A stretch of 64,000 bases of DNA from Albimonas sp036154955. GTDB taxonomy: Bacteria > Pseudomonadota > Alphaproteobacteria > Rhodobacterales > Rhodobacteraceae. The stretch is taken from contig JAYZWL010000152.1 of the NCBI GenBank assembly GCA_036154955.1, positions 11,463 to 75,462 of the forward strand, written 5' to 3'. The notes under the pieces are model-generated. The model saw only the letters and a list, made by a program, of their open reading frames with translations, was not told the DNA's origin and searched no databases. The position numbers were made by a program, and so were the translations under genes. Positions within the stretch are counted from its first letter, which is position 1. Every line of letters starts with the position of its first letter. Positions 8,309-16,716 of this stretch are shown one piece after another.

Positions 8309-11107
8309 TCATGGCGCCCACCCCGCGTCCTTCGCCCGGTCGATCGCCGCCAGCACCCGGTGCGGCAGCGCCGGAACCTTGGTGATCCGCGCGCCCGAGG
8401 CGTGGCGGATGGCGTTGAGGATCGCGGGCGCGGTGGGGATCAGCGCGTGCTCGCCGAGCCCCCGCGCGCCGAACGGCCCCTCGGGGTCCGGCGTCTCCAG
8501 CAGGATCGAGCGGATCTCGGGCATGTCGCCGGTGGTGGGGATCAGGTAGTCGTGCAGGTTCTCGGTGCGGCCGGGAATGAACTCCTCCATCAGCGCGAGG
8601 CCCAGCCCCTGCGCCACGCCGCCCTCGATCTGGCCTTCGGCCAGCATCGGGTTGATGACCCGGCCGAGATCGTGGGCCGCGGTCAGCCGCGTGACCTTCG
8701 CCACGCCCAGCGCCATGTCCACGGTCACCTCCGCCACCTGCGCGCCATAGCCGTAGACCGCGTAGGGAACCCCCTGCCCGTCGGCGTCGAGCGGCGTGGT
8801 CGGCGGGTCGTAGCGCGCCTCCGCCGCCAGCACGTAGCCCCATGCGGCGGCGTCCGCCGAGGGCGCGACGGCGGAAAGGTCCAGCGCCCTGGTCTCGCCG
8901 CCCTCCGTCCCCTCGATCCCCGCCGGCGTCGCGCGCAGCCGGGCCGCGTCGCCCATGTTCAGCGCCCGCAGGATCTCCGCCCGCAGGGCCGCCCCCGCCG
9001 CCTGCGCCGCGCGCCCGGTGACGAAGGTCTGGCGGGAGGCGGAGGTCTTGCCGCAATCGGGGGTCAGGGCGGTGTCCGGGCCGATAAGGACCAGCGCCTC
9101 GGGCGCGATGCCCAGCGCCTCGGCGCAGATCTGGGGGATGACGGTGTTGGAGCCCTGCCCGATATCCGTCGCCCCCTGATGCAGGACCACCCGCCCGTCC
9201 GCCCGCACGCCCACCCGCACGGTGGACGGGTTGGGCAGCCCGGTGTTGCCGCAGCCATACCAGCAGGAGGCGACGCCCACGCCGTGCCGCAGCACCCCGC
9301 CCGCCGCGTTGGCGGCCTCGGCCCGCGCCAGCGCCTCGGCCCACGGCCCCGCCAGCGCGTCGAGACAGGCGCCGATGCCGACCCCGCGCAGCACCTGCCC
9401 GCAGACCGTCGCCTCGCCCTCGCCCAGCGCGTTGCGCCGCCGGAACTCCAGCCGGTCGATCCCCAGCCGGATCGCGAGGTCGTCGTAGAGCGTCTCCTGC
9501 ACCAGCGCCGCCTGCGGCACGCCGAAGCCGCGGAAGGCGCCGGCGGGCGTGCCGTTGGTATGGATCGCCCGCGCCTCGGCCCGGTAGTTGGGCGTGCGGT
9601 AGGGGCCGGAGGCGTGGACCGGCACCCGGTTCGCCACCGTCGGCCCCCAGCTTGCGTAAGCCCCGGTGTTGAAGTCGCCGTCGAAGGCCATGCCGGTGAT
9701 CCGCCCCGTCGCGTCCGCCCCGATCCGTCCCCGCATCCGCGCCGGGTGGCGCTTGGTGGTGGAGGCCATGGACTCCGCCCGGCTCAGCACCATGCGGCAG
9801 GGCCGCCCCAGCTTCAGCGCCGCCAGCCCCAGCAGCGGCTGAACCGAGAGGTCGAGCTTGGAGCCGAACCCGCCCCCCGCCGCGGTGGGGACGATTCGCA
9901 CCCGCTCCTTCGGCAGGCCGAGCACCAGCGCCACGTCGTCCCGGTCCATCACCGGGGCCTGGGTGCAGGCGGCGATGACCAGCGTCTCGCCCTCCATCCA
10001 GGCGGCGCCGGCCTCGGGCTCGATATAGGCGTGCTCGACATAAGAGGTCTCGAAGGCGACCTCCGCCACCTCGGCGGCGGCGGCGAGCCCGGCCTCGGCG
10101 TCGCCCTGGCGCACGAGACCTCGGATCAGCAGGTTGCCCGGTCGCTCCGGGTGGACCAGCGCCGCGCCGGGGGCGGCGGCGTCCTCCGGCTCCAGGGCCG
10201 GGGTCGCGGGCGTCCAGGTCACCGGGAAGTCGGAGAGGTCGAGCGCCGCCATCGCCCCGGCCTCGCCTGCCACCAGCGCCACCGCCTCGCCGCGGAAGCG
10301 GGCGCCGGTCGCGGGCTCGGCCAGCGCCGGCTGGTCCGCGCAGTCGGGGATCACGCCGAAGCGGTTGCGGCCGGGGATGTCGGCGGCGGTGAAGGCCGCG
10401 ACGAGGCCCGGGCGCGCGGCGACCCACCCCGCGAGATCCCCGAAGGCGAAGCACGCCCGGTGATGGGGCGAGCGCACCGCGCGCAGGACCAGCGCCCCTT
10501 CGGGCCAGGCGTCGGCGCCGAAGATCTCCGTGCCGTCCACCTTGGGGCGGCCGTCCAGCCGCTCGATCCGCGCGCCGACGGGGGCGTGGTCGGGGGCAGG
10601 GGCGGGGGCGGCGCCGGGGAGCTCGGCATGGGCGGCGCAGACCGCGTCGACGATCTTGGCGTAGCCGGTGCAGCGGCAGAGCACGCCGCCCAGCGCATCT
10701 TCGACCTGGGCGCGGCTCGGGCGCGGGGTCTCGCGCAGCAGGGCGGCGGCGGTGGTCAGCATCCCCGGCGTGCAGATCCCGCATTGCGCCGCGCCATGGC
10801 GCAGGAAGGACCGTTGCAGGGCGTTGACCTCGGCCCCGCCCAGCCCCGCGACGGTGGTCACCTCCCGCCCCGCGGCCTGGCCGAGCGGGGTGAGGCAGGC
10901 GCAGACCGGCGCGCCGTCGAGCAGCACCGTGCAGGCCCCGCAATCGCCCGCGTCGCAGCCCGATTTCACGCCCCGCACCCCCGCCGCCTCGCGCAGCGCG
11001 TCCGACAGCCGCCGGGCCGGATCGGCGGCGATGCGCGCGGGGCGCCCGTCCAGCGTGAGCGCGACCCCCGGGGCGAGCCCCGAACCTGCGGCGTCGTCGA
11101 GGCTCAT
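8309..11107 (-). CDS. Molybdenum hydroxylase: fused 2Fe-2S and molybdopterin subunits (xanthine dehydrogenase family)
   Basis: 932 residues. The N-terminal 165 residues are the two-[2Fe-2S] domain. The plant-ferredoxin-type cluster is C51-x4-C56-x2-C59-x11-C71; the second is C109-x2-C112-x31-C144-x-C146. The remainder is the molybdopterin domain, with GGGFGSK, GAFRGFGVPQ and a GLGEHALIPTAPAI stretch holding the catalytic glutamate. In most bacterial relatives these are separate small and large subunits. Family enzymes hydroxylate N-heterocycles or aldehydes using water. The start overlaps the stop of the FAD-subunit gene (ATGA). Downstream genes suggest a nicotinate-like substrate (inference). 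Confidence 0.92.
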   Translation of the reverse strand: MSLDDAAGSGLAPGVALTLDGRPARIAADPARRLSDALREAAGVRGVKSGCDAGDCGACTVLLDGAPVCACLTPLGQAAGREVTTVAGLGGAEVNALQRSFLRHGAAQCGICTPGMLTTAAALLRETPRPSRAQVEDALGGVLCRCTGYAKIVDAVCAAHAELPGAAPAPAPDHAPVGARIERLDGRPKVDGTEIFGADAWPEGALVLRAVRSPHHRACFAFGDLAGWVAARPGLVAAFTAADIPGRNRFGVIPDCADQPALAEPATGARFRGEAVALVAGEAGAMAALDLSDFPVTWTPATPALEPEDAAAPGAALVHPERPGNLLIRGLVRQGDAEAGLAAAAEVAEVAFETSYVEHAYIEPEAGAAWMEGETLVIAACTQAPVMDRDDVALVLGLPKERVRIVPTAAGGGFGSKLDLSVQPLLGLAALKLGRPCRMVLSRAESMASTTKRHPARMRGRIGADATGRITGMAFDGDFNTGAYASWGPTVANRVPVHASGPYRTPNYRAEARAIHTNGTPAGAFRGFGVPQAALVQETLYDDLAIRLGIDRLEFRRRNALGEGEATVCGQVLRGVGIGACLDALAGPWAEALARAEAANAAGGVLRHGVGVASCWYGCGNTGLPNPSTVRVGVRADGRVVLHQGATDIGQGSNTVIPQICAEALGIAPEALVLIGPDTALTPDCGKTSASRQTFVTGRAAQAAGAALRAEILRALNMGDAARLRATPAGIEGTEGGETRALDLSAVAPSADAAAWGYVLAAEARYDPPTTPLDADGQGVPYAVYGYGAQVAEVTVDMALGVAKVTRLTAAHDLGRVINPMLAEGQIEGGVAQGLGLALMEEFIPGRTENLHDYLIPTTGDMPEIRSILLETPDPEGPFGARGLGEHALIPTAPAILNAIRHASGARITKVPALPHRVLAAIDRAKDAGWAP

Positions 11108-12003
11108 GCGGCGGTCTCCCGAAGGCTGGGGGCGGCGGGCGCGTCCAGGGCGGCGGCGACGGCCCGGCGCAGGATCTCGGCGGCGGCGCGACGGCGATAG
11201 GCGGCGTCGGCGCGGATGTCGTCGATGGGGGCGATGGCGGCGGCCACGGCGGCGTCGGTCACGGCCCCGGCGAGGGTCGCGTCGGCGGGCCGCCCGACCA
11301 GCGCCGCCTCGACCTCCGGCAACCGCGCCGCGACCGGCCCGCAGGCGCCCAGCGCCAGCGCGGCGGCGGTCACCCGGCCCGCGGACGTCTCCAGCCGCGC
11401 GGCGGCCATGGCGATGGAGATGACCAGATGCGCCCGCGCGCCCAGCTTCTCGAACCCGCCCCGCCCGGCCAGCGCGGCGGAGGGGAGGATCACGGCGGTC
11501 AGCAGCTCGTCGCCCGCCAGCGCCGTGGCGCGCGGCCCGTGCAGGAAGGCGGCCAGCGGCAGGCGGCGGGTTCCGCGGACCGAGGCCAGCTCCACCTCCG
11601 CGTCCAGCGTCAGCAGCGGCGGAACCCCGTCCGCGGCGGGCGAGGCGTTGCACAGGTTGCCGCCGACGGTGCCGCGGTTCTGGATCTGGCGGGAACCGAC
11701 CTGCCGCGCCGCGGCCCTCAGCCCGGCGCAGGCGGCGGGAAGCCGCGCCTCGGCCACCTCCGTCCAGGTGGTCGCCGCCCCGATGCGCAGCCCGTCCGGC
11801 CCGCAGGAGAGCCCTTGCAGCGCGGCGCAACCGGTCAGGTCCAGCACCGGACCGGCGAGCCCCGGACGCGCGGTCATCGCGAAAAGGTCGGTGCCCCCCG
11901 CCAGCACCGCGCCGCCGCCCGCCTCCGCCGCCTCCGCGCGCAGGGCCAGGGCGCGTTCGAGGCTTTCGGGGCGCTCATAGCCGGTCGGGGGCTGCTGGCT
12001 CAT
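11104..12003 (-). CDS. Molybdenum hydroxylase FAD-binding subunit
   Basis: 299 residues of the CO-dehydrogenase/xanthine-dehydrogenase medium-subunit family. FAD-binding motifs are AVLAGGTDLFAM near residues 30-41 and NRGTVGGNLCNASPAAD near 110. It passes electrons from the Fe-S subunit to FAD and an external acceptor. The start at 12003 follows GGAGA. It is the first gene of the operon 12003 to 5226; its promoter region holds the perfect inverted repeat at 12062-12075 and faces a divergent MarR gene. Confidence 0.92.
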   Translation of the reverse strand: MSQQPPTGYERPESLERALALRAEAAEAGGGAVLAGGTDLFAMTARPGLAGPVLDLTGCAALQGLSCGPDGLRIGAATTWTEVAEARLPAACAGLRAAARQVGSRQIQNRGTVGGNLCNASPAADGVPPLLTLDAEVELASVRGTRRLPLAAFLHGPRATALAGDELLTAVILPSAALAGRGGFEKLGARAHLVISIAMAAARLETSAGRVTAAALALGACGPVAARLPEVEAALVGRPADATLAGAVTDAAVAAAIAPIDDIRADAAYRRRAAAEILRRAVAAALDAPAAPSLRETAA

Positions 12004-12061
12004 CGACGTCTCCGGAGACGGGTCCGACGGCGGGCGCCGGGAGGAAACCGGCCGCCGTGAT

Positions 12062-12075
12062 CGTTTGCGTGCAAA
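12062..12075. promoter_or_regulatory. Operator-like inverted repeat GTTTGC-N2-GCAAAC
   Basis: A perfect 6-bp inverted repeat with a 2-bp centre, between the Mo-hydroxylase operon (start 12003) and the divergent MarR gene. On the plus strand it reads ATCGTTTGCGTGCAAACA. The minus strand just upstream of the ABC receptor gene (25514-25490 area) reads ATCGTTTGCATACATACA, matching at 15 of 18 positions. This suggests one regulator for both operons. Confidence 0.6.
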
Positions 12076-12238
12076 CACCAGCCTGCGCCCCGCCTCCGCC
12101 CCTGTCAATCGCCGGCCGCGCCTATGGACGCCCCCCCCGCCGAACGACCCCGCCGAACGCCGTCCCGGCCGGGCCTGTCAATTCCCCCCCGCTTGGGCTA
12201 GTCAGGGCGAAACCACGGCTTTCGGGAGGACGGCTAAG

Positions 12239-12754
12239 TTGGCGATGGCGACCAAGGCGGGCGCGAAACGGGACGCGGCGCGCGATCCGGCGCAGGCGTC
12301 CACGACCGCGCCGGAAGCCGGAGCGGGCGCGGAGATGGAGGCGGCGGACGCCTACCGGCTCGACGCCCAGGTGGGTCACCTGCTGCGCCGCGCCAACCAG
12401 CGGCACCTGTCGATCTTCTCCGACCTGATCCCCGACCTGACCCCGCGCCAGTTCGCGGCGCTGGCCAAGCTGCAGGAAGGCGGCCCCGTGTCCCAGAACC
12501 AGCTGGGCCGGGCCACCGCCATGGACGCGGCCACCATCAAGGGCGTGATCGACCGGCTCGCCAAACGGGAGCTGGTGTCCACCGCCCCCTCCCCCGACGA
12601 CCGCCGCCGGCTGATCGTGTCGCTCACCCCGGCGGGCGAGGCGCTGTTCGCCTCCGTCGCCGACGCCGCTTTCCGGGCCACCGCCGCGACGCTCGCCCCG
12701 CTCGATCCCGACGACCGGGCGCAGCTGCTGCGCCTGCTGGTCCGCATCTCCTGA
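12239..12754 (+). CDS. MarR-family transcriptional regulator
   Basis: 171 residues. The winged-helix core is clear: LTPRQFAALAKLQEGGPVSQNQLGRATAMDAATIKGVIDRLAKRELV, with the wing SPDDRRRLIVSLTPAGEAL. GGGAGGA sits eight bases before a TTG at 12239, whereas the ATG at 12245 is 14 bases away, so I chose TTG; the ATG form is two residues shorter. It is divergent from the Mo-hydroxylase operon with the inverted repeat 12062-12075 in between, and 34 bases upstream of pncB. A role as repressor of the hydroxylase operon, responding to a nicotinate-like ligand, is inferred. Confidence 0.85.
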   Translation: MAMATKAGAKRDAARDPAQASTTAPEAGAGAEMEAADAYRLDAQVGHLLRRANQRHLSIFSDLIPDLTPRQFAALAKLQEGGPVSQNQLGRATAMDAATIKGVIDRLAKRELVSTAPSPDDRRRLIVSLTPAGEALFASVADAAFRATAATLAPLDPDDRAQLLRLLVRIS

Positions 12755-12788
12755 TCTCCCCGCCCCCGTTCCGGACCGGCCGCCGCCC

Positions 12789-14084
12789 ATGATCAACATC
12801 GCCCAGCGCGTCCACGACCATCAGTGGAAGATCGACCCCATCGTCCGCTCGGTCATCGACACCGATTTCTACAAGCTGCTGATGGCGCAGAGCGTGTTCC
12901 GCAACCGCCGCGACGCGCGGGTGGAATTCTCGCTCATCAACCGCTCCGACGCGGTGCCGCTCGCCCGCCTGATCGACGAGGGGGAGCTGCGCGAGCAGCT
13001 CGACCACGTCCGCTCCCTGCGCCTGACCCGCGGCGAAAGCACCTGGCTGCGCGGGAACACCTTCTACGGCAAGCGGTGGATGTTCACCCCGGACTTCATG
13101 CAGTGGTTCGAGAATTTCCGCTTTCCCGACTATCACCTCGAACGCCGCGGCGACCAATACGAGCTGACCTTCGAAGGCCCGTGGATGGAGGCGATGATGT
13201 GGGAGATCCCCGCGCTCGCCATCCTGATGGAGCTGCGCTCCCGCGCCGTGCTGCGCGACATGGGCAAGTTCGAGCTCCAGATCCTCTACGCCCGCGCCAT
13301 GTCCCGGGTCTGGGACAAGATCCAGCGCCTGCAGAAACTGGAGGGCGTGGCGGTGGCCGATTTCGGCGCCCGGCGGCGGCATTCCTTCCTGTGGCAGGAC
13401 TGGTGCGTGCAGGCGATGATCGAGGGGCTGGGCCCGCGCTTCACCGGCACTTCCAACTGCCTGATCGCCATGCGCCAGGACATCGAGGCCATCGGCACCA
13501 ACGCCCACGAACTGCCCATGGTCTACTGCGCGCTGGCCGGCGAGGACGACGCGGCGCTCGCCGCCGCCCCCTACCAGGTGCTGGAGGAATGGCAGAAGGA
13601 CTACGACGGCAACCTGCGCATCGTGCTGCCCGACACCATCGGCTCCAAGGGCTTCTTCGCCAACGCGCCGGAGTGGATCGCGCGCTGGACCGGCGTGCGG
13701 GTGGATTCGGGCGACCCGGTGGAGGCGGCCGAGACCGCCATCGCCTTCTGGGAGCGGCACGGCCAGAACGTGGCGGAGAAGCGGATCATCTTCTCCGACG
13801 GGCTCGACATCGACCTGATCGAGAGCCTGCACGCCCGCTTCGCGGGGCGGGTCAAGGTCTCCTACGGGTGGGGCACGCTGCTGACCAACGATTTCCGCGG
13901 CCTGACGCCCGAGGATTCGCTCGCCCCGTTCAGCCTGGTGTGCAAGGCGGTGTCGGCGGACGGGCGGCCCTGCGTGAAGCTCTCCGACAACCCCTCCAAG
14001 GCCACCGGCCCGGCGGAGGAGATCGCGCGCTACAAGCGGGTGTTCGGCGTGGGCGAGCAGGTCGCGCGCGACGTGGTGGTCTGA
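12789..14084 (+). CDS. pncB: Nicotinate phosphoribosyltransferase
   Basis: 431 residues, typical of proteobacterial PncB. The enzyme converts nicotinate, PRPP and ATP to nicotinate mononucleotide in NAD salvage. Characteristic stretches are DTDFYKLLMAQSVF at the N-terminus, FGARRRHSFLWQDW, TGTSNCLIA, GTNAHELPM (the histidine region phosphorylated in the family), RVDSGDP, IIFSDGLD and YGWGTLLTND. It lies 34 bases after the MarR gene, probably in one transcript. Its position beside a hydroxynicotinate-reductase-like operon puts NAD salvage and ring catabolism of the same compound class under one roof. Confidence 0.96.
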   Translation: MINIAQRVHDHQWKIDPIVRSVIDTDFYKLLMAQSVFRNRRDARVEFSLINRSDAVPLARLIDEGELREQLDHVRSLRLTRGESTWLRGNTFYGKRWMFTPDFMQWFENFRFPDYHLERRGDQYELTFEGPWMEAMMWEIPALAILMELRSRAVLRDMGKFELQILYARAMSRVWDKIQRLQKLEGVAVADFGARRRHSFLWQDWCVQAMIEGLGPRFTGTSNCLIAMRQDIEAIGTNAHELPMVYCALAGEDDAALAAAPYQVLEEWQKDYDGNLRIVLPDTIGSKGFFANAPEWIARWTGVRVDSGDPVEAAETAIAFWERHGQNVAEKRIIFSDGLDIDLIESLHARFAGRVKVSYGWGTLLTNDFRGLTPEDSLAPFSLVCKAVSADGRPCVKLSDNPSKATGPAEEIARYKRVFGVGEQVARDVVV

Positions 14085-14244
14085 GCCGCCGCGCGCCTCG
14101 GCGCGACGTCTTCGAGAAACATCCACGACGCTACGTCACGTTCAGGCGCCCGTCAGGTCGCCTGACATATCCTTTCTGCAGCCAAGTCGTTCTTTCCAAA
14201 TGGGAAAGTGACTTTTGGCACAAAGCGGAGGGGAGGCGCGGATC
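14085..14244 (+). promoter_or_regulatory. Upstream region of the lysis cassette
   Basis: 160 bp with two small inverted repeats: GTCAGG-TCG-CCTGAC at 14152-14166 and CTTTCC-N5-GGAAAG at 14192-14208. The stretch 14160-14220 is AT-richer than its surroundings, as expected of a promoter. No LexA or CtrA site was found, though such sites would be informative for a lysis module. Confidence 0.35.
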
Positions 14245-14925
14245 ATGGTCTTGCCGATTATCGGGGCGCTCGGCGCGGCGATCGTGCCGGCGCTGGCCAG
14301 CCGGGGGCTGGACCTGCTGACGGGCGTGTTCTCCGGCGCCGCCGATGCGGGCGTCGAGAAGGTCGCCAAGCTCATCGAGGATCAGACCGGCATCAAGATC
14401 GAGGACGTGGCCGAGCAGAAGCTCACCGACGCGCAATGGGTCGCGCTCAAGGAATTCGAGCTGCGCAACCAGGAGCTTCTGCTCGCCGCCGCCCAGGCCC
14501 AGGACCAGGCCGAGATCGAGCGGATGCGGGTCGAGAACGAGGACCGCAAGAACGCCCGCGCCCTGCAGCGCCAGGCGCTCAGGTCCGAAGACTGGTTCTC
14601 GCGCAACTTCATCTATGTCTACGCCCTGCTGATCACCGTTCTGACCGCGGCCTTCATCGGCTGGGCGGCGTTCGGGCCCACCATGGGCGTGCAGCCGGAC
14701 GGGTCGCTGACCGAAGCCGGGCTGGCGCAGTCGCGGATCGTGGACACGGTGCTGGGCTTCCTGCTCGGGGTCACGCTGTCGGCGATCATCCAGTTCTTCT
14801 TCGGCTCCTCCCAGGGCTCCGGCCGCAAGAGCGCCGCGATCGAGCGGCTGCTGGAGGAGCGCCGGAATCTGGCCGACGGGACGGGCTCGGGCGCCGGGAC
14901 CGGATCCGGCCAGGGGAGGCGGTGA
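14245..14925 (+). CDS. GTA-type 3TM holin
   Basis: 226 residues resembling the three-transmembrane holin family named from gene transfer agents (PF11351). There is a weak hydrophobic N-terminal segment (MVLPIIGALGAAIVPALAS) and a charged helical middle (residues 45-110, rich in E, Q, R). Two strong membrane segments follow (FIYVYALLITVLTAAFIGWAAFG and VLGFLLGVTLSAIIQFFFG), then a polar tail. The ATG at 14245 has GGGAGG upstream; an in-frame longer start at 14215 lacks a site. The stop overlaps the endolysin start (TGATG). Holins permeabilise the inner membrane to release the endolysin or trigger its activity. Confidence 0.8.
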   Translation: MVLPIIGALGAAIVPALASRGLDLLTGVFSGAADAGVEKVAKLIEDQTGIKIEDVAEQKLTDAQWVALKEFELRNQELLLAAAQAQDQAEIERMRVENEDRKNARALQRQALRSEDWFSRNFIYVYALLITVLTAAFIGWAAFGPTMGVQPDGSLTEAGLAQSRIVDTVLGFLLGVTLSAIIQFFFGSSQGSGRKSAAIERLLEERRNLADGTGSGAGTGSGQGRR

Positions 14926-16244
14926 TGGGTCTGCTGGAGGAACAGGACCGCTTCCTGACCGACATGGCCCGCCTGATCGGCCGGGCCCATGACCTGGGCT
15001 TCGTGGTGACGGGGGGCGAGCTTTACCGGACCATCGAACAGCAGCGCATCCACATGCGCGAGGGCCGGTCCAAGACGCTCAACAGCCAGCACATGAAGCG
15101 GCTGGCCATCGACCTGAACTTCTTCGTGCGCGACGGCGACACGCTGGACCTGTGCTACGACAAGTCGGTGCTGCAGACGCTGGGGGACTTCTGGGAAAGC
15201 CTCGACCCCGCCAACGCCTGGGGCGGCAACTGGTCGACCTTCAAGGACACCCCCCATTTCGAGCGGCGGGAGGGGGTGACGGCGCCGGCCCGGCGCGTCG
15301 CGGGCTCGGTCCTCGCCCACGCCCTGGCCGGCGCCCCGGCCCCCCGCCCCGCCACCGTGCCGATGACGGCGGGGGAGATCGCCGCCAGCGCGCCCGCGTC
15401 CTTCCCCGCGGCGCCGGTGGCGGCCGCGCCGCCGCCGGGCTCGATGATCTCGCTTCTGTCGGCGGAGGTCGGGCCCAAGCGCCCCAACGCCCGCGACGAC
15501 GTGGAGACGGTGCAGCTTCTGCTGAACTACGCGGCGGAGGACGGGCGCATCGCGCTCGACGCGCCCCTGAAGCCCGACGGCATCTACGGGGAGAAGACCC
15601 GCGCCGGGATCGAGGCGGCGCAGCGGACCCTGCTGGGGATGGCGGAGCCGGACTCGGTCGTCACCCCCGGCGCGGGAACCGAACGGGCGCTGCGGGTCGG
15701 GGTCAAGCCGGCCTTTTCCGAGCGGCTGCTGCGTCTGGCGATGCTGGCGGCCGCGGACGGCAAGGTGGAGACGTTCCGGGAGCCGATCGCGAAATGCTTC
15801 GTGGATTTCGACCTGTCCACGCCGCTGCGCCAGGCGCATTTCCTCGCCCAGATCGGCCACGAAAGCGGCGAGCTGCGCTTTCAGGAGGAGATCGCCTCGG
15901 GCGCCGCCTACGAGGGGCGCACGGATCTGGGCAACGTGCAGGCGGGCGACGGCAAGCGGTTCAAGGGCCGCGGGCTGATCCAGCTGACCGGGCGGTTCAA
16001 CTACGAGAAATTCGCCGAGGCGGTGGGCCGCGACGACATCATGTCGATGCCGACCGTGGTGGCCGAGGACCTGGACCTCTGCGTGGGCGTGGCGGGCTGG
16101 TACTGGGCGAACCGCGGGATCAACGCCCATGCCGACCGGGACGACCTGATGAAGGTAACGCGGGTCATCAACGGCGGCACCAACGGGATCGCGGACCGCA
16201 GGCGGCTGCTGGAGCGCGCGAAGGCGCTCTACGGCCTGGCCTGA
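14925..16244 (+). CDS. Endolysin: M15 peptidase, peptidoglycan-binding and GH19-like domains
   Basis: 439 residues in three parts. Residues 1-115 match an M15 L-Ala-D-Glu/D-Ala endopeptidase with zinc ligands SQHMKRLAIDL (H56, D63) and KDTPHFE (H111). Residues 180-255 look like a peptidoglycan-binding repeat (VETVQLLLNY ... PDGIYGEKTRAGIEAAQ). Residues 300-439 resemble a GH19/lysozyme-like glycosidase (LAQIGHESGELRF, FKGRGLIQLTGRFNYE), with the glutamate of GHESGE as likely acid. A proline/alanine linker joins the first two. It would cut both the peptide and the glycan of peptidoglycan. No signal peptide; export via the holin fits. Confidence 0.83.
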   Translation: MGLLEEQDRFLTDMARLIGRAHDLGFVVTGGELYRTIEQQRIHMREGRSKTLNSQHMKRLAIDLNFFVRDGDTLDLCYDKSVLQTLGDFWESLDPANAWGGNWSTFKDTPHFERREGVTAPARRVAGSVLAHALAGAPAPRPATVPMTAGEIAASAPASFPAAPVAAAPPPGSMISLLSAEVGPKRPNARDDVETVQLLLNYAAEDGRIALDAPLKPDGIYGEKTRAGIEAAQRTLLGMAEPDSVVTPGAGTERALRVGVKPAFSERLLRLAMLAAADGKVETFREPIAKCFVDFDLSTPLRQAHFLAQIGHESGELRFQEEIASGAAYEGRTDLGNVQAGDGKRFKGRGLIQLTGRFNYEKFAEAVGRDDIMSMPTVVAEDLDLCVGVAGWYWANRGINAHADRDDLMKVTRVINGGTNGIADRRRLLERAKALYGLA

Positions 16245-16404
16245 GGTCCGCGGGGGGCCCTGCGAGGGGCGCCGGCGGCGGGACGGTCCGGGTCGTGGGG
16301 ACCCCGCCGTTCCGCCCCGGTTCACCGACGCGGCGCCCGCCGACGAGAACATGCGCGCAGCTCCGCGACGGGGCCGACGCAATGCGAGAACCGACCCGCA
16401 CGCG

Positions 16405-16443
16405 CCCCCCTCCCCCGGATGAGGGGGAGGGATGGGGAGGGGG
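16405..16443. repeat. G-rich dispersed palindrome, copy 1
   Basis: CCCCCCTCCCCC-GGAT-GAGGGGGAGGG followed by ATGGGGAGGGGG. Same family as 20539-20578 and, in reverse orientation, 24041-24079. Confidence 0.6.
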
Positions 16444-16523
16444 CATGCGCAGACCTGAGGGGGCATGCGCAGGCCTGAGGGGACTGCGCAGATGCGAGGG
16501 GTTCGAAGCTCCGCCGGAGAACC

Positions 16524-16598
16524 GTGCGCCCCGGGCCTGACCCGGGGCCTCTCGACCTCGCCCCTCGCGCAAGGCCCCGGATCAAGTCCGGGGCGCAC
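16524..16598. repeat. Large dispersed palindrome, copy 1
   Basis: The left arm starts GTGCGCCCCGGGCCTGACC and the right arm ends TCAAGTCCGGGGCGCAC. The arms are imperfect inverted copies of about 30 bp that themselves contain CCGGGG palindromes. A single arm recurs at 16645-16674 and a complete element at 29185-29256. Confidence 0.65.
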
Positions 16599-16644
16599 GG
16601 CCGGCGCCGCCCTCTTCAGCGGTCGCCTTGGCCCCGCACGACCC

Positions 16645-16674
16645 GCGCGAGGCCCCGGGTCAAGCCCGGGGCGC
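16645..16674. repeat. Half copy of the large palindrome
   Basis: A single arm GCGCGAGGCCCCGGGTCAAG continuing CCCGGGGCGC, identical to the right arm of the element at 29185-29256. Confidence 0.6.
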
Positions 16675-16716
16675 CGCTCCGGTCCCGGGCGGCTTCCCTG
16701 AACGGGGCCCCGCCTC

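Larger units (their letters stand above)
16245..16716. other. Gene-free stretch between convergent genes, packed with repeats
   Basis: 472 bp without a credible gene. It holds the G-rich palindrome at 16405-16443, two near-identical copies of GGGGGCATGCGCAGRCCTGAG directly after it, the large palindrome 16524-16598 and a half copy at 16645-16674. Likely a bidirectional transcription stop between the endolysin and hyuB. Confidence 0.5.

Noticed and set aside
8309..11107. Frameshift or error fusing the Fe-S and Mo subunits
   Set aside because: The junction is continuous, in frame, with a normal linker and full motif sets on both sides; natural fusions of this kind occur in the family.
14214..14232. 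Sigma54 promoter (TTGGCAC) before the holin
   Set aside because: The -12 element TTGC is missing at the required distance.
14085..14244. LexA or CtrA control of the lysis cassette
   Set aside because: No GAAC-N7-GAAC or TTAA-N7-TTAA. GTTC-N7-CGTC near 14140 departs from the LexA site in one half.
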